Shown here piece after piece: positions 33,636-46,662 of a stretch of DNA of 64,000 nt. The notes under the pieces are model-generated. The model was not told where the DNA came from. It did no database searches and was given only the letters and a program-made list of their open reading frames with translations. The DNA is from Papilionanthe hookeriana x Papilionanthe teres. Taxonomy: Eukaryota > Streptophyta > Magnoliopsida > Asparagales > Orchidaceae. The stretch's first letter is position 1. Every line of letters starts with the position of its first letter. The position numbers and the translations under genes are program-made. The stretch covers positions 744,001 to 808,000 of the forward strand of contig CM040425.1 of NCBI GenBank assembly GCA_022702705.1. The letters are read 5' to 3'.

Positions 33636-35390
33636 GTTAGGGTATTTTTGAATTATTTAAATGCCCTGAACTTCAAAAATTCATATCTTTGCATAGAAAA
33701 TCACAAAAATAAAATAAAAATACCCTCTTGCTCAGTGAATAGTGGAGAATCATGTGGAAAAGAAATCAAGCTAATTGGATGAGTATTTTATTTTTAATAA
33801 TTTATTTACTATTTTCAATATTTTGATTCTCCATTTGCATAGACAAATCACTATGACATGAGACCATAAGGCTTTTGAAGCCTCTGATCTTGGGATTATT
33901 CCCTGAATTTTTCAAGGTCAGAGGCTATCTCTGTGAAAAGTTATTGAATTTTCAAGTTCATGTCACTGTTTTAGGTATTTTAATTTCAATAATTATCATG
34001 TTGTAAAATAAATTCTAGGAAAATTTTGTGATATTTCCTAGGACCAGAGGACCCTATGAAAAATATATTTTGAGTTGATTCATTCATAATAACCTTAATT
34101 GGCCTAAACCCCTAAAATTAAATGTGATTTAATTAGGGTTAACCACACATCAAATTGACTTGAAAATAATTCTCCATTACTCTTTAGGGTCAGAGGAACC
34201 TTATATAAAATTTTGAAATCAATTGGACTTGATTAACCTTACCAAATGGATTGATTAAGCCTCAAAAGTAAAATGAAACTTTAAAAATTCATAACTCCAA
34301 AAATACATTTCAAAAATTCACAAAAATGATTTTGGAGCTTCTCTAATATGAGGGGAGTTCAGGAAAATTAAAATTGGATTTTTTTTAAAAAGTTGATTTT
34401 TCACAATATTTTAATATTTTAATAATTAAAAAATAATAAAAATCACAAAAATATTAAAAATTATAAAAATGTAACATTTTGACTCCTAATCACTTAGGAA
34501 TAAACCAAATATTTTTTGTAAGTCCCTAGGATAAGATATTGAATTTTAAAGGCTTAATGTAATTTTTAATATTAAAAAAATAAGTTTTTAACCTTTTTTC
34601 ACTAAAATAATTCTAACAAATCAAAGAAAAATCAAAAAAATTATAAAATTTGTTTCTCTGAACTCCTTGAGGTCAGAGAGATTTAAGAAAAATATAAAAT
34701 CAATTTTTCAACTTTAATTTTATTTTATAAATAATTAATACTCTAAAACTCAAAATAATTATAATAAATAAAATATAATTCAAAAAATCACAAAATTGGT
34801 CCAAGTGGTCCTCTGGTCAATAGGAACATCTCATAATTTTCTTAAGGACAGAAACTTTACCTTGGTCATATTGTTGAATTTTCTTTGAAAACCCTTATTT
34901 TCTACTAAAAATAATTATATAAATAAATTAAATTCAGAAAAATCATATTTTCTCGTCTAATGTCTTAATTGACATGTGAGTGAGGTGACATTAAAATTTC
35001 AAATTTATTTGAGCTCAATTTAGTGAGTTATGAAATAAATATGCTTAAAAGGGCATAAATGTAATTAAAAATTTTAACCCTTAATTAAAGCTTTAGGTTT
35101 AATCAAAATGGGGGGTAAAATATTTGTTTTTGACTTTCTCTTGGATGATTGAAACTTAAGGAAATTAAGGGGTAGAAACCCACTAAACACTTTGAAAATA
35201 TCAAAATGAAACTTTAATTAATTAAATGATTTAAATTTTGGAAAGGATATATTTAAAATTTGGATTATTAAAATAGGGATATTATTAAGAAAACATTTAT
35301 TCTTTAATTTAAAAATCCCTAAATAAATCACTTTAACGATATTTAGTTCTTAATTAAAAATTAAAATAATAATCCAAATTAACAATTAAA
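33636..35390 (+). other. AT-rich LTR R/U5 sequence
   Basis: No gene or motif seen; the same stretch recurs in the reverse copies. Confidence 0.6.
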
Positions 35391-35557
35391 ACTAAAATTA
35401 AATTAAATTAAATTAAAATTAAATTAAAATTAAAGTTAAAATAAAATTAAAATTAAAATTAAAATTAAAATTAAATTAAAATGAAAATTAAAATTAAAAT
35501 TAAATTAAATTAAAATTAAAATTAAATTAAAATAAATTAAAATTAAATTAAAATTAA
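35391..35557 (+). repeat. (AAATTA)n-type microsatellite in the 3' LTR
   Basis: A run of AAATT/AAATTA words. The 5' LTR has unique sequence in its place (about bases 30-420), so the tract replaced or deleted about 390 bases there. Confidence 0.85.
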
Positions 35558-36815
35558 ACTCCTCGATGATTAATTCACTCGTGCAACTAAATTTACTTGG
35601 ACTCAAAATAATCTCGGAAGTATTGAAAAGATGTTTAGGACTCGTCCTAAGCACTTCCTCAATATGACGGGATGTTTTAGAAGAACAACTGAATTTAATT
35701 GTTCTTTGATGAAGAAAATCATCCTTAAATCAAACCAAGAACCTAGACGTCATAGGAGATGACTACTTATAGGATTAGGAATTTGGTAGACAACCAAAAC
35801 CCTTCCCTTAGCTTTACCTAGGTATCTGTTGAAATATTTAATGCCTTAACATGTGTTTTAAGTGCAGCTTGGGATGATGGGAAGACCCTCCAGGTACGCT
35901 TTTATTTTATTGCAGTTTATTTTATTGCAATTTACTTACATGCACTATACTTTACTTCTCTTGCATGATAAATAAACTGTTGCATGAAATCCAAAACCTT
36001 TAGGATAGTCCCTGAATTGAAACGAAAACTAAATTAAAAGTCCTTGCAAGATAAAATTCACCGCCACAAGATTCCAAAATATAAAACAACTCAAAAATTA
36101 ATCACAAACAGAATAACAAAACTACAATCCCAACTATATTAAAACGTCTCATTGAATGATCGGGAATACCTCGGATGATGTAACCCACGTGTTGCTAACG
36201 GGATTTCCTACAGTCTAAATGAAAGTGTGGAACTCATTCATTTGAAATTAGCAAATTCATCTGGACTAAGTGAATTCGATGAAAATAACGGTGCCAGGAT
36301 GAGGGAACCGTGGGATCTTAATCGGTTCTGTTTAAATAACATTAAGATTTGTTTTAATTAAAATATTAAAAACACTTGGGATTTTAAGATTTTCTCTAAA
36401 CCAAAACACTTCTCTCATCTCCTGATTTATGACTTCTAAAACTAAACCTCTGCAACAACAAGGAGCTCGAAGCATGGTGGGCAGCACGGCCATCGTCATC
36501 AGCAAAACCTGAGTCTACTTCAGCAAACCTTTCTTAGAGTTAAATAACAAAGCCATAGGATTTCGAGGTAGTTTGCTTAGTGCATCGTAAATCCTCAACT
36601 CTTTGTTAGGCATTTGCATGATCATGTCATGTAAATTAAGTCCTAAACAGTCTTAGGATTCCAAGGTAGTCGTTTAGTACAGCATAAACCCTCACATCTT
36701 CAAAGCTATTTGTATGATCATGTCATGCAAATATAAGTCCTAATTAATTAAAATTGGCAGGATGGAAACATTGAATAATTCTCTCAAAATGAAGCCAAAC
36801 AATAGAATAGTTTGG

Positions 36816-36850
36816 GAAGTTGCTAAGATTCTTCTTGGATCCTCAGCTTC
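36816..36850 (+). other. Hairpin 1, copy in the 3' LTR
   Basis: GAAGTTG/CAGCTTC outer stem, with CTAAGA/TCTTGG inner stem containing one G-T pair. Confidence 0.65.
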
Positions 36851-37078
36851 TCCTACTTCTCTTCCTTTGGATTCTTGAAATAAACTATTCCAAATTTGAT
36901 CCATTCCCTATTGAAATTCCAAAGTTCAATCCTTTGAAAACCTTAAACTTTGAAATTCTTGAGAGCAAAACCACTGATCATTATTGAGAGTTTTCTTAAA
37001 TGATTCCTGTCATTTAAGATGTAATTAACTATAGGGGCTTGCCCTTATAGGGAACTTTAAGAACCCAGGTAATATAAA

Positions 37079-37108
37079 CCCTGCTTAATTCATTTATATT
37101 AAGCAGGG
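37079..37108 (+). other. Hairpin 2, copy in the 3' LTR
   Basis: CCCTGCTTAA/TTAAGCAGGG, 10 perfect pairs. Confidence 0.7.
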
Positions 37109-37338
37109 GAACTTGTCGGCTTATAAAATTGGTTCGCAGACCAAACGGATGTCATAAATCTTCTAGTTTATTTAACCGAGCCTCATCATCAAGCAGTGTG
37201 TCTATTCTTCAGAATAGGTATACGGTTTTTGATGCGGTGCTCGTTTATATAAACTATATGGATGTGAGATCGGTTTGATTTCATATCTTAAAATTTTCAA
37301 ACTTTAAGTTATTTTCAAAATCAAATGTTTCTTTCTAA

Positions 37339-37341
<3 letters not shown>

Positions 37342-37398
<57 letters not shown>
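37342..37398. repeat. (TA)n microsatellite, 57 bp
   Basis: A pure TA run in the U5 end. The 5' LTR and the copies at 46305 and 54968 have only short runs here; the facing copy at 38527-38599 has an even longer one. Confidence 0.95.
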
Positions 37399-37401
<3 letters not shown>

Positions 37402-37488
37402 AATTAAATTTATAATCTAAAATTCGCCGACAATTTCTGTAGGCGACCCCTTTTTAAAATACAACATTCAACCTAAAAATATGCCGAC

Positions 37489-38436
37489 TGCACTGCGCAT
37501 ACAAATTGAAGGACTGGTTCCTTCAAAATCAGCAATTTTCCATCCAAAGGCTTTCTTGTACTTCTTCAAAATTTTAAGTAAACTCTCTTCTTTTTTTTCA
37601 GTTAACTGAGAGGAAATTATAACAGGCAAAGTTGAGGATTCACCTAGAAAAGCATACTTCAAATTTTCAGGAAGCATTTTTTGCTCAAGTTCAAGAGGTT
37701 TTTCAATTGGTGGACCTTAAGATTTATCTTTTTCAGTCATATCCAACAATTCAAAACTTTCATGAACATACTTTAAATCTTCTTCTTGAAAATCTTCAAA
37801 ATCAAATAACTTCTCTTCTTGCTTATATTCAAATTCTTCTCTTTCAACATTCTCTTCATAAGTTGATTTGAAATGACATTCACTTAAATAATCAATAAAA
37901 TCCATCCTATAACACTCATCTTCTTTACCTCTTTCAGGATATTACATCAATTTTGAAATATTAAATGTAACAGTCTGATCGTTAACCCTCATTGTTAATT
38001 CCCCTTTTTGCACATCTATCATGGCTCTGCTGTAGCTAGAAAGATCTCCCCAAAATTATGGGTATCTCTTTATCTTCCTCCATATCTAACACAATGAAAT
38101 CCACAGGAAAAATAAATTGATCCTCTTTTACTAGAACATCTTCTATAAGTCCTTTAGGATATGTGATTGAACGATCTGCTAATTGCAGAGTTACAGTAGT
38201 TCGGGTTATTTCTCCTAGTCCCAGTCTTTTGAATATTGATAGAGGCATAAGGTTAATGCTTGAACCCAAATCACATAAAGCTTTTCCACAGAATCTTTCT
38301 CCGATTGCACATGGAATTGTAAAAATACTAGGATCTTTAAGTTTTTTAGGAAGCTTTTTCTGAATTATCGCACTGCACTCCTCACTAATTGCAACAGTCT
38401 CATTTTCTTCAAACTTCCTCTTTTTATTAAGAATTT
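37489..38436 (-). pseudogene. Orphan Athila protease/early-RT fragment between two facing LTR ends
   Basis: The - strand encodes, from 38436, KILNKKRKFEENETVAISEE, then PSIFTIPCAIGERFCGKALC, then DLGSSINLMPLSIFKRLGLG (protease active site) and EEDKEIPIILGRSF. The open frame 38036-38500 starts inside the neighbouring LTR, so its first 15 or so residues are not Athila. The lower part (37468-37905, broken) matches the Athila linker and RT start: LPENLKYAFLGESSTLPVII, then YKKAFGWKIADFEG and SPSICM. The residues differ from the nested copy at 16441-17080, so it comes from another Athila element. It has no LTR of its own. Confidence 0.87.
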
Positions 38437-38523
38437 TCGGCATATTTTTAGGTTGAGTATTGTATTTTGAAAAGGGGTCGCCTACAGAAATTGTCGGCAA
38501 ATTTTAGATTTTAAATTTAATTT

Positions 38524-38526
<3 letters not shown>

Positions 38527-38599
<73 letters not shown>
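38527..38599. repeat. (TA)n microsatellite, 73 bp
   Basis: A pure TA run at the same LTR place as 37342-37398. The long open frame over it (YIYIYI...) is an artefact of the repeat. Confidence 0.95.
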
Positions 38600-38604
<5 letters not shown>

Positions 38605-39095
38605 AGAAAGAAGCATTTGATTTTGAAAATAACTTTATGTTTGAAAATTTTAAAATGTGAAATCAAACCGATCTCACATCCCAAATAGTTTATATAAACG
38701 AGCATCGCAACACAAACCGTGTATTTATCTCGAAGAATAGACACACTACTTGATGATGGGGCTCGATTAAATAAAGTAAAGAATTTGTGACATCCGTTTG
38801 GTCTGCGAACCAATTTTATAAGCCGACAAATTCCCTTGTTTAATATAAAGGAATTAAGCAGAGTTTATATTACCTGGGTTCTTAAAGTTCCCTATAAGGG
38901 CAAGCCCCTATAGTTAATTACATCTTAAATGACGGGAATCATTTAAGAAAACTCTCGATAATGATCAGTGGTTTTGCTCTCAAGGATTTCAAAGTTTAAG
39001 GTTTTCAAATAATTGGACTTTGGAGATTTCAAAAGGGAATAGCTCAAGTTTGGAAAAGTTTAATTTTGGGAATCAAAGGAAGAGAAGTAGGGGAT

Positions 39096-39124
39096 GTCAC
39101 GGACCCGAAGTGAACTTCGGTGAC
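39096..39124 (-). other. Hairpin 1, copy in LTR copy A
   Basis: GTCAC/GTGAC outer stem and CCGAAGT/ACTTCGG inner stem: different bases from the 5' LTR, same fold. Confidence 0.65.
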
Positions 39125-40560
39125 TTCCAAACTATCCTATTGTTTGACTTGAATTTGAGAGTTTATTTAATGTTGTAATCGTACTAATTTTAATTAATTA
39201 GGACTTATGCTTGTATGATATGATCGCACAAACAACGTCTAAGATGTGAGGGTTTATGCCGTGCCAAACAACTACCTCAGAATCCTAAGACTGGTTAGGG
39301 CTTAATTTACATAATATGATTATACAGATGCCTAACAAAAAGTTGTGGATTTATGTTGCACTAGGAAAACTACCTCGGAATCCTATGGCTTGGTTATTTA
39401 ATTCTAAGAATGGTTTTGCTAATGTAGATCCAAGTTTTGCTGATGACGATGGCCATGCTGCCCACCGTGCTCCATGCTCCTTGTCGTTGTCGCAGAGGTT
39501 TAGTTTTAGAAGGTGAAAATCAGGAGATGAGAGAAGTGTTCTGGTTTAGAAGAGTCTTAATGTTCAGATGTATTAATTTTTTAATTAAAACAAATCTTAA
39601 AGTTGATTAAACAGAACCGATTAAGATCCCACGGTTCCGTCGTCCCGGCACCGGTATTTTCATCGGATTCACTTAGTCCAAATGAATTTACTAAACTCAA
39701 CATAATGAGTTCCACACTTTTATTTAGACCGTGGGAAATCTCATTAGTAACACGTGGGTTACATCATCTGAGGGATTCCCGATCATCCAACGAGAAGTTT
39801 TAATTTAGTTATAATTGTAGTTTTGTTGTTTTGTTTGTGATTAAATTTTGAGTTGTTTTATATTTTGAATGATGTGGCGGTGAATTTTATCTTGTTTTGA
39901 ATTTTAATTTAGTTTTAGGTTTCAGTTTTTTGGCTATGCTAAAGGTTTCAGTTTTCATGCTGGGTGACATTCTTGTTTAACATGCAAGAGAAGTAAAGTG
40001 CAGTACGAGTAAGTAAATTACAATAGAGTAAATTGCAATAAAATAAAAGCGTACCTAGAGGGTCTTCTCGTCATTCTTGCTGCACTTAAAACACATGTCA
40101 GAGCATTTAAATATTTTGCAACAAATACCTAGGTAAGGCTAAGGTAAGGTTTTAGTTGTCTACCAAAATCCTAATCCTATTACTAGTCAATTCCTATGAC
40201 GTTTAGGTTCTTGTGTTTTGTTAAGGATGATTTTCTTCACCAAAGAATAATTAAGTTCAATTATTCTTCTAAAACATCCCATCATATTGAGAAAGCGCTT
40301 AGGACGGGTCCTAAATATCTTTTCAATGCTTCTGGGAATATTTTAAGTCCAAATGAATTTTATTGTACAAGTGAATTGTTCATCCAAAAGTTTAGTTGAG
40401 TCTTGACTCTTGCTCAGTGAGTTTAGATGTTTTAATTATCTTATGGGAGAGGTGACATTCACTTAGCGTTTCACTTAAGAGTTATGTGGGTGAAAGCCTT
40501 TAGGGGCAGGTTAGGTTATTAAGAAACTTAATCATCTTGTTTGAAGTTGAGTAGAATGAT

Positions 40561-40990
40561 TTAAATTAATTATAATATTTTAGTTTAATTATAATTGTCT
40601 TATGTTATTTTAATTTGATTGTGTAATTTCAAAAGTTGATTTAGTTGTTGTTTTTTTTTAAATTGTTTTAACTTTAATTTTAATTATATTTAATTTTCAT
40701 TGCGTTGATTTGAAATTGATTTTAATTCAATTATATTAATTTAATTGTGATTTAAAGTTGATTAAATTATTTTAAAATTGCTTTAATTTAATTATATTTA
40801 ATTTGAATTGTTTTGAATTAGTTATGTCATTTTAAAATTATTTTTAGTTTAGTTAATTATATTATTTTTAAAATTATTTTTTTTTTATCAAATTGTCTTA
40901 GAAATTGTTTTAATTTGGTTATTTAATTTATCTTAGAAATTATTTTAATTTGATTATTTAATTTATCTTAGTTTTTATTAATGAGTTATT
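40561..40990. repeat. Degenerate TTTAATT-rich tract
   Basis: This corresponds to the (AAATTA)n place of the 3' LTR but is less regular. Confidence 0.6.
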
Positions 40991-43900
40991 AAATTAATAT
41001 TAAGTGGTATTTGATTTCTATCATTAATTAGGGGTTAAGATTAATAAGTTAATCTCTTCCAAGATTAAACCCCTTCACTTAAAAAATTCTCTTTTAATTA
41101 ACTTCGAATTTTCAATAATTTAAGAAATTATAATCATTTTGTTTATGTTGGAAAAGTGATGAAATGAGTTCCTACCCTTTAACCCCCTATATTTCAATCA
41201 TCTAAGGAGATTAATTAGGATCATTTATTACCCATTACCCATAATTAAGCTTAAATATTAATTAAGGCTAAATTTCAATAATTATCATTTTGCCCCTTAG
41301 GCTTATTCACTTCATAATCCATTAAATATAACTCAAATGACTTTGAAATTTTTATGTCAACTTACTCATGGGTTGATTAAAATATTAGAGGAGAAAATGT
41401 GATTTTTTTGAATTTAATTTAATTTATATATTTATTTTGATGAAAAATAAGGGTTTTCAATGAAAACTCAAAAACATGACAAAGGCAAAGTTTCTATCCT
41501 TAGGAAAATTATTGGATATCCCTACTGACCAGAGGACCACATGGACCAATTTTGGTGGTTTTTTGAATTATATTTTATTTATTATAGTTATTTTAAGTTT
41601 TGGAGTATTATTTAATTATAAAATAAAATTAAAGTTGAAAATTAAGTTTTATATTTTTCTTAAGTCTCTTTAACCTCAAGGAGCTCATAGAAACAAATTT
41701 TATATTTTTCTTATTTTTCTTTGATTTATTAGAATTAATTTAGTGAAAATGTAGGGAAATTTATTTTTTAATATTAAAAATTGTTTTGAGCCTTTAAAAT
41801 TCAATATCTTAACCTAAAGACTTGAGAAAAATATTTGGTTTGTTCCTAAGTGATTAGGAGGCAAAATATGGTATTTTTATGATTTTTAATATTTTAGTGA
41901 TTTTTATTATTTTTTTAATTATTAAAATATTAAAATATGGTTAAAAATGAAGATTTTTAGAAAATTTTAATTTTAATTTTCTTAGACTCCCCTAACATCA
42001 GAGAAGTCCCAAAACCATTTTTGTGAATTTTTGAATTGTATTTTTAGAATTATGAATTTTTAAAGTTTAATTTTGGTCATATAACATAATTAGTCCATTT
42101 ATTGGGGTTGAACACCTCCAATTGATCTCCAATTTTTATGTGAGACTCATCTGACCCTAAAGATCAGTGGAGAATTATTTTCAAGTGATTTTGATTTATG
42201 GTTAACCCAAATTAATTAAAGTTCAATATTGAGTGTTGAGGCCAATCAGGATTATTCTTAATGAATTAACTCAAATCGTAATTTTCCCACAGTCCTCTGG
42301 TCCTAAGATACCTCCCTAAATTTTCCTAGAATTTTCTAAGCAACATGTTAATTACTAGAATTAAAATACCAAAACAGGCACAAAAACTTGGAAAATCAAT
42401 AGCTTGCCATATAGGTGGTCTCTGATCTTGGAAAATTCTGGGAATGTTCCCAGTATCAGATGCTACAAAAGCCCTATAGTCTCATGCCATGGTGAATTGT
42501 CTATGTAAATGGAGAATTAAATCATTGAAATTTGTAAATAATTAATTAAAAATAAAATATTCATCAAATTAACTCAATTCTTTTTCCAATTATTCTCCTC
42601 TGTTCATTGAGTAAGAGGGTATTTTAAGTTTATTTTTATGATTTTTCTATGCAAAGTTATGGATTTTTGAAGTTCTAGGTAATTAAATAAATAAAAAAAT
42701 ACTCTATTTATCTACTTATCCACGTGGCGCCAACTCATCCTCGGCAGCTCCGAAAGCCCACGCGTCGCCTCCCTATTCGACGCTGCCATCTGACTCACCG
42801 CTTCGGGGGCATGTCCCATTCACTCGTCCAACGCGATCTACACTGTCCATTTGATACACGCTCGATCCAACGGCGGACGATCATCGTCTCCGCATGGTGT
42901 GTCCCAAGAGCCGTCCACACTCAAACCCTAAGATCTCTCTCAATTCTAAATGGATTTTCGTGTTCTTGTGCTCTATGGATTCGTCTTGAGGAGACGAACA
43001 CATCCATATGGTTTATACGCTATGAAATTAAGTCAAGCAAAATAGAGAATTGTTGGAAGCTCAGGAGGAAGAAGGGGTCCATACCTTGGCTCTGAGAAGT
43101 GAAGCTTCAATCAGAAAGTTGAGGCACCTTTGATTGCACCCAAGGAAGCTCCAGATGAAGTCTCTAGCTTTGGGGAATTGCCTAGGTATGAAAGTGACCA
43201 AGGCCGATTTCAAAGCTTGGCCGATAGAGAGGATGGCTGGCCTGGTGAGGGGGCTTTCACTGGGGAACTCCTTCTCTAGGTCTTGTGCAGGTGTGGGTGA
43301 GTTTAATTTTATTTTAGTAAAGGTTTCAGAGTTGTACTGGTTTTTTGGGTAGATTTTTGACTGATAAATTGAGCTCTGTTAATGGGGATTAGGGCAAAGG
43401 GACACTGGGAATCAATTGCTCGCAGGTTATGAGAAGGTCCTAGAGCAATTTTTGCAGAGTTTTGTTAAGCTCTGGTTTATCACCTTGTTTGGCTGAGAGT
43501 GGTGGGTTTAAATAGGCATGGCTGGAGGGCTTCTCAGGGGGAGTTAGGGCTTGGGATCAGCTTCCTTGGTCAAGGGAAGAACAACCACAGTGGCCATTGG
43601 GCATGGGGCAGCTCAGCCAGGGAAAATTTTAGAGTTTGGCTCACATGGAGCTCTCGGCCATGGCTTTTTCTGACGACCCAGGCGGCTGGCCGGCAGGGCC
43701 AGGTCACCATCTTGACTCAGTGAGTCCAGGGATTGAGTTTGGTGCATGCAGTTAGCTTTGGCCATGAGTAAAGGATTTGATTTAAGTGGAAAGGGGGAAA
43801 GGCTTATTTTGGCTATATTTGGTCCAAGGCATGGTTTAAGCTAGGAGCACCTCCCGAAGGCTTGACTTTGGGCTGAGGGAGAATCATTTGGGTCAGCTAG

Positions 43901-46632
43901 GAAGGGGTGGTGAAGTCCCCATCCAAGGTGAGGTGGCTAATTTTGGTTAAAGTGTATCATGAATGGGGTTAAAAGGGCTTAATTAAGGCTTAGGAAAGGC
44001 TCCCCTCTTCTTGGCATAAATGACTAGGTGAGGTGTCAAAACTCTCATGGCTTCATATGGCTTGTAAATGGCTCACATTTGGCTTACATTTGGCTTGGAA
44101 AAGGTTGGCTTGTTTCATGAAAAAGGGTTTTGGCATTTTTGATGAATTTATGGAAATTAGCATGAGGCTTGATTTGGAATCATTTAACCATTGATTTAAA
44201 AATTAGGGATGGCTTCAATTGAAATGGATGATGGAAAGAGATGCTATGTGGGCTTTGGGGTCAATTTTGGGCTTTTGGAATTGTTTAGGAATGGGCTTTT
44301 AAAGGCTTTAGGCAAGTGGGCTTTTAGATTTTAAATCAAGTTGATGGATGAAAATTTTGGTAAAGATTGGGCCTTACAAATGTTGAGTTTAGTTTAGGGA
44401 TGCATCATGAGTGATTTGGAAAAGGTTTGGTGTCATTTGGAGTTGAAATGGGTTCAATTTGGGCCTTTTTAATAATGGGTTCAAAATGGGCTGAAACGGA
44501 CTAACTTGGGCTATCTTGGGCTAAGGTTGGGCTAATGTTTGTATTAATGTAAAATTAATGTTGGGAAATGTTTATGGGAGTGTTACAAAGAGTTTTCAAT
44601 TTTTGTTGGGTTTTGATTTAGGGATTTGGGCCTATTTGGGTTTAGGCCAATTTATGGAATTTTGGTTTTAGGTTAAGTTTGGGTGGAGTTTAGGTTCAAA
44701 TTTGGGGCAAATGAAGTTAGTGTTTTGTTTATGGGGATGTTAGGAAGGCCTAGGAAAAGATTTGGGGCTAATTGGAGTAAAGTTGGGTTGGTTTGGGCTA
44801 AGTTTAGGTCATGGGCCAAAATTGGGCTTTAAGCTTCAAATTGAAATTGGATCCACATGTTCACCAAATTTGGCTTGGATTTGGTCTAAATTGGTATTGG
44901 GGATATTGAATTGAAGTTTAGAATTGAATTGAATCAAAATTGAGATAAATTGGAGTGGTTTGGTTGGACATTGGGTCCATTTAGGTTAAAAATAGGTCAA
45001 ATTGGGGGTTTTGGTGAAAATGGGTTAAATCGAAAAACTTGGCTTATGGTGTAGTTGAAAAAAATGAAATTGGGAATATTTGGGATTTTTTGGAATTTTC
45101 TGGGAATTTTCTGAATTTTTGGAAATTTTTGGTTAAAAGGGTATTTTGGGTATTTGGAGGGTATTGGGGGGTAATTTTGGAATTTTTGGTATATTTGGCC
45201 ATGGGTGGTCCATTTGAGTGGGGGAAATGTTTAGGATTGGTTTTGAGGAATTTTGGGTAATTTAGGCAATTTTACAAATTTTGGGCAATTTCAAGGACAT
45301 TTGGTAGGTTTGGTGGGTTTAAGGCCCCAGGGGTCAAAAATTAAAATTTTGGGAAAATGAAGATTGATCAAGTGTGAGTGAATTGAAATAATTTTGGTTG
45401 AGCCATGAAGCCATATTAAGCTCAAAAAAGCCATGAGAGGACTCATTTTAGGCACTCAATATGTTGTTCCTAACCCTCTTAGCCAGAGGCTTAGGAGTTG
45501 AGGTCCATCCACATGAGTTTCCTACATGTGTCAGGAAGCCAAGTTGGGTAAGAGTGGTTTTAGGGTTCAGGCATGTGCAACAATGTGGTGTGTGCAACCT
45601 AACCATCACCAGGACCAGGCCACCCAGGGTTGTCCTAAGGCTTGACCATCCTATAGGAACTCATCGTTGCACCTCAACACTTGACTTTTAACCTTCCAAA
45701 GGGGTTTGGAGGTTTATGGTCATCTGTAGGGTTCAAGAGGAGTTAAGAGGTGTCTGAATTTCTAACTGGTGGGTTCCATTTCTAGTCCTCTAGGATAGTC
45801 AAGGAGAAGTCCTATGGCTAGATCCTAAGCACTAAGGAGAGAAAAGACCTCACCAAAATGAGGTCAACAAATGGACCCCCAATAGGTGTGATGTGGTAAA
45901 GGAGAACACCGCGCGTATTGGCGTTGACCGAAGAGATCAACTGAATCAACACAAACGTCAAAAACAACTCTCTCAGAATAAACGGAGGGAGCGAAGAAAG
46001 TTCCCGCTGAGGAGTATATGGTGGATTTTCACTATGGAAGTCTATCGAACTCTCGCTGGGGAGGAAATGTGAAATCCTTCAAAATGAAGCAAAAGAATTT
46101 AAAATTCCACATTCTGAAGGGGGACACAGTCTGATTTGATTTAGAGCTTAAAATTGAAAATTTCAAGATTTGAGTTAAAGATTTGGAGTTATGAATTTGA
46201 AGTTTAAAATTTTATTTTGAATTTGAGGTTTGGAATTATAGTTTAGTTTATGTGTGATATCATTTAAGTTGAAAAATGTTGATTTTGAATTAGAATTTGA
46301 GGTTTGTCGGCATATTTTTAGGTTATGTGTTGGATTTTAAAAAAGGGGTCGCCTACATAAATTGTCGGCGAATTTTAAATTTAATTTAAATATATAATTT
46401 GAAAAGTAGTATTTGATTTTGAAAATAATTTTTAAATTTGAAAATTTTAAGATATGAAATCAAACTGATCTCACATCCCGAATAGTTTATATAAACGAGC
46501 ACCGCACCACAAACCGTGTATATATCCCGAAGAATAGACACACTGCTTGATGGTGGGGGGGGCTCAATTAAATAAACTAAGATTTGTGACATCCGTTTGG
46601 TTAGCGAACCAATTTTATAAGCTGACAAGTTC

Positions 46633-46662
46633 CCCTGTTTAATATAAAGAAATTAAACAGGG
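46633..46662 (-). other. Hairpin 2, copy in LTR copy B, with compensatory change
   Basis: CCCTGTTTAA/TTAAACAGGG: one C-to-T and the paired G-to-A change relative to the 5' LTR keep ten perfect pairs. Confidence 0.7.

Larger units (their letters stand above)
1..37488 (+). mobile_element. Giant Tat/Ogre-type Ty3/Gypsy LTR retrotransposon, 5' end outside the window, split by a nested Athila element
   Basis: The order is LTR end, primer-binding site, leader, N-terminal ORF/gag, protease, RT, RNase H, a second RNase H, integrase, an extra 3' ORF, a polypurine tract and a 3' LTR. Integrase after RT is the Ty3/Gypsy order. A second, archaeal-like RNase H next to the normal one, very long LTRs and an ORF ahead of gag are known marks of the Tat/Ogre lineage. 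Without the nested 13.1-kb insert, the internal part is about 10 kb. With two LTRs of 9-12 kb the intact element would be roughly 28-34 kb. All reading frames carry stops or frameshifts, so this copy cannot move by itself. The final A of the 3' LTR is missing at 37488, where a foreign fragment abuts, so no target duplication can be checked. Confidence 0.88.
25571..37488 (+). repeat. 3' LTR of the Ogre-type element, about 11.9 kb
   Basis: It starts TGAGAA after the polypurine tract and ends ATGCCGAC, lacking the final A seen in the 5' LTR. The reverse copy at 54968-63996 has every segment in the same order, which shows this is one LTR and not a chance pile-up. Segments: U3 start, the 128-bp minisatellite, a low-complexity CCAAA-rich stretch, a TATA-like site, a GC-rich block, AT-rich DNA, an (AAATTA)n tract, and the U5 end with a (TA)n tract. 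No protein domain is present. Confidence 0.85.
38437..46304 (-). repeat. Reverse LTR copy A, 5'-truncated beside the minisatellite
   Basis: In reverse complement it runs from just after the minisatellite to the U5 end. It faces the 3' LTR across the Athila fragment. It keeps the TATA-like site (43507-43516), the GC block (42720-42925), the U3 segment (45872-45889) and hairpin 1 (39096-39124). It ends at 46304, where the next copy begins. It holds no gene; open frames at 42724-43723 and 45039-45691 are shadows shared by other LTR copies. Confidence 0.85.

Noticed and set aside
1..37488. An integrated caulimovirus (pararetrovirus)
   Set aside because: Integrase, LTRs, polypurine tract and target duplication for the nested copy mark LTR retrotransposons; no movement-protein or coat-type motifs were seen.
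38523..38813. Open frame ending in a long Tyr-Ile run
   Set aside because: Produced by the (TA)n microsatellite.
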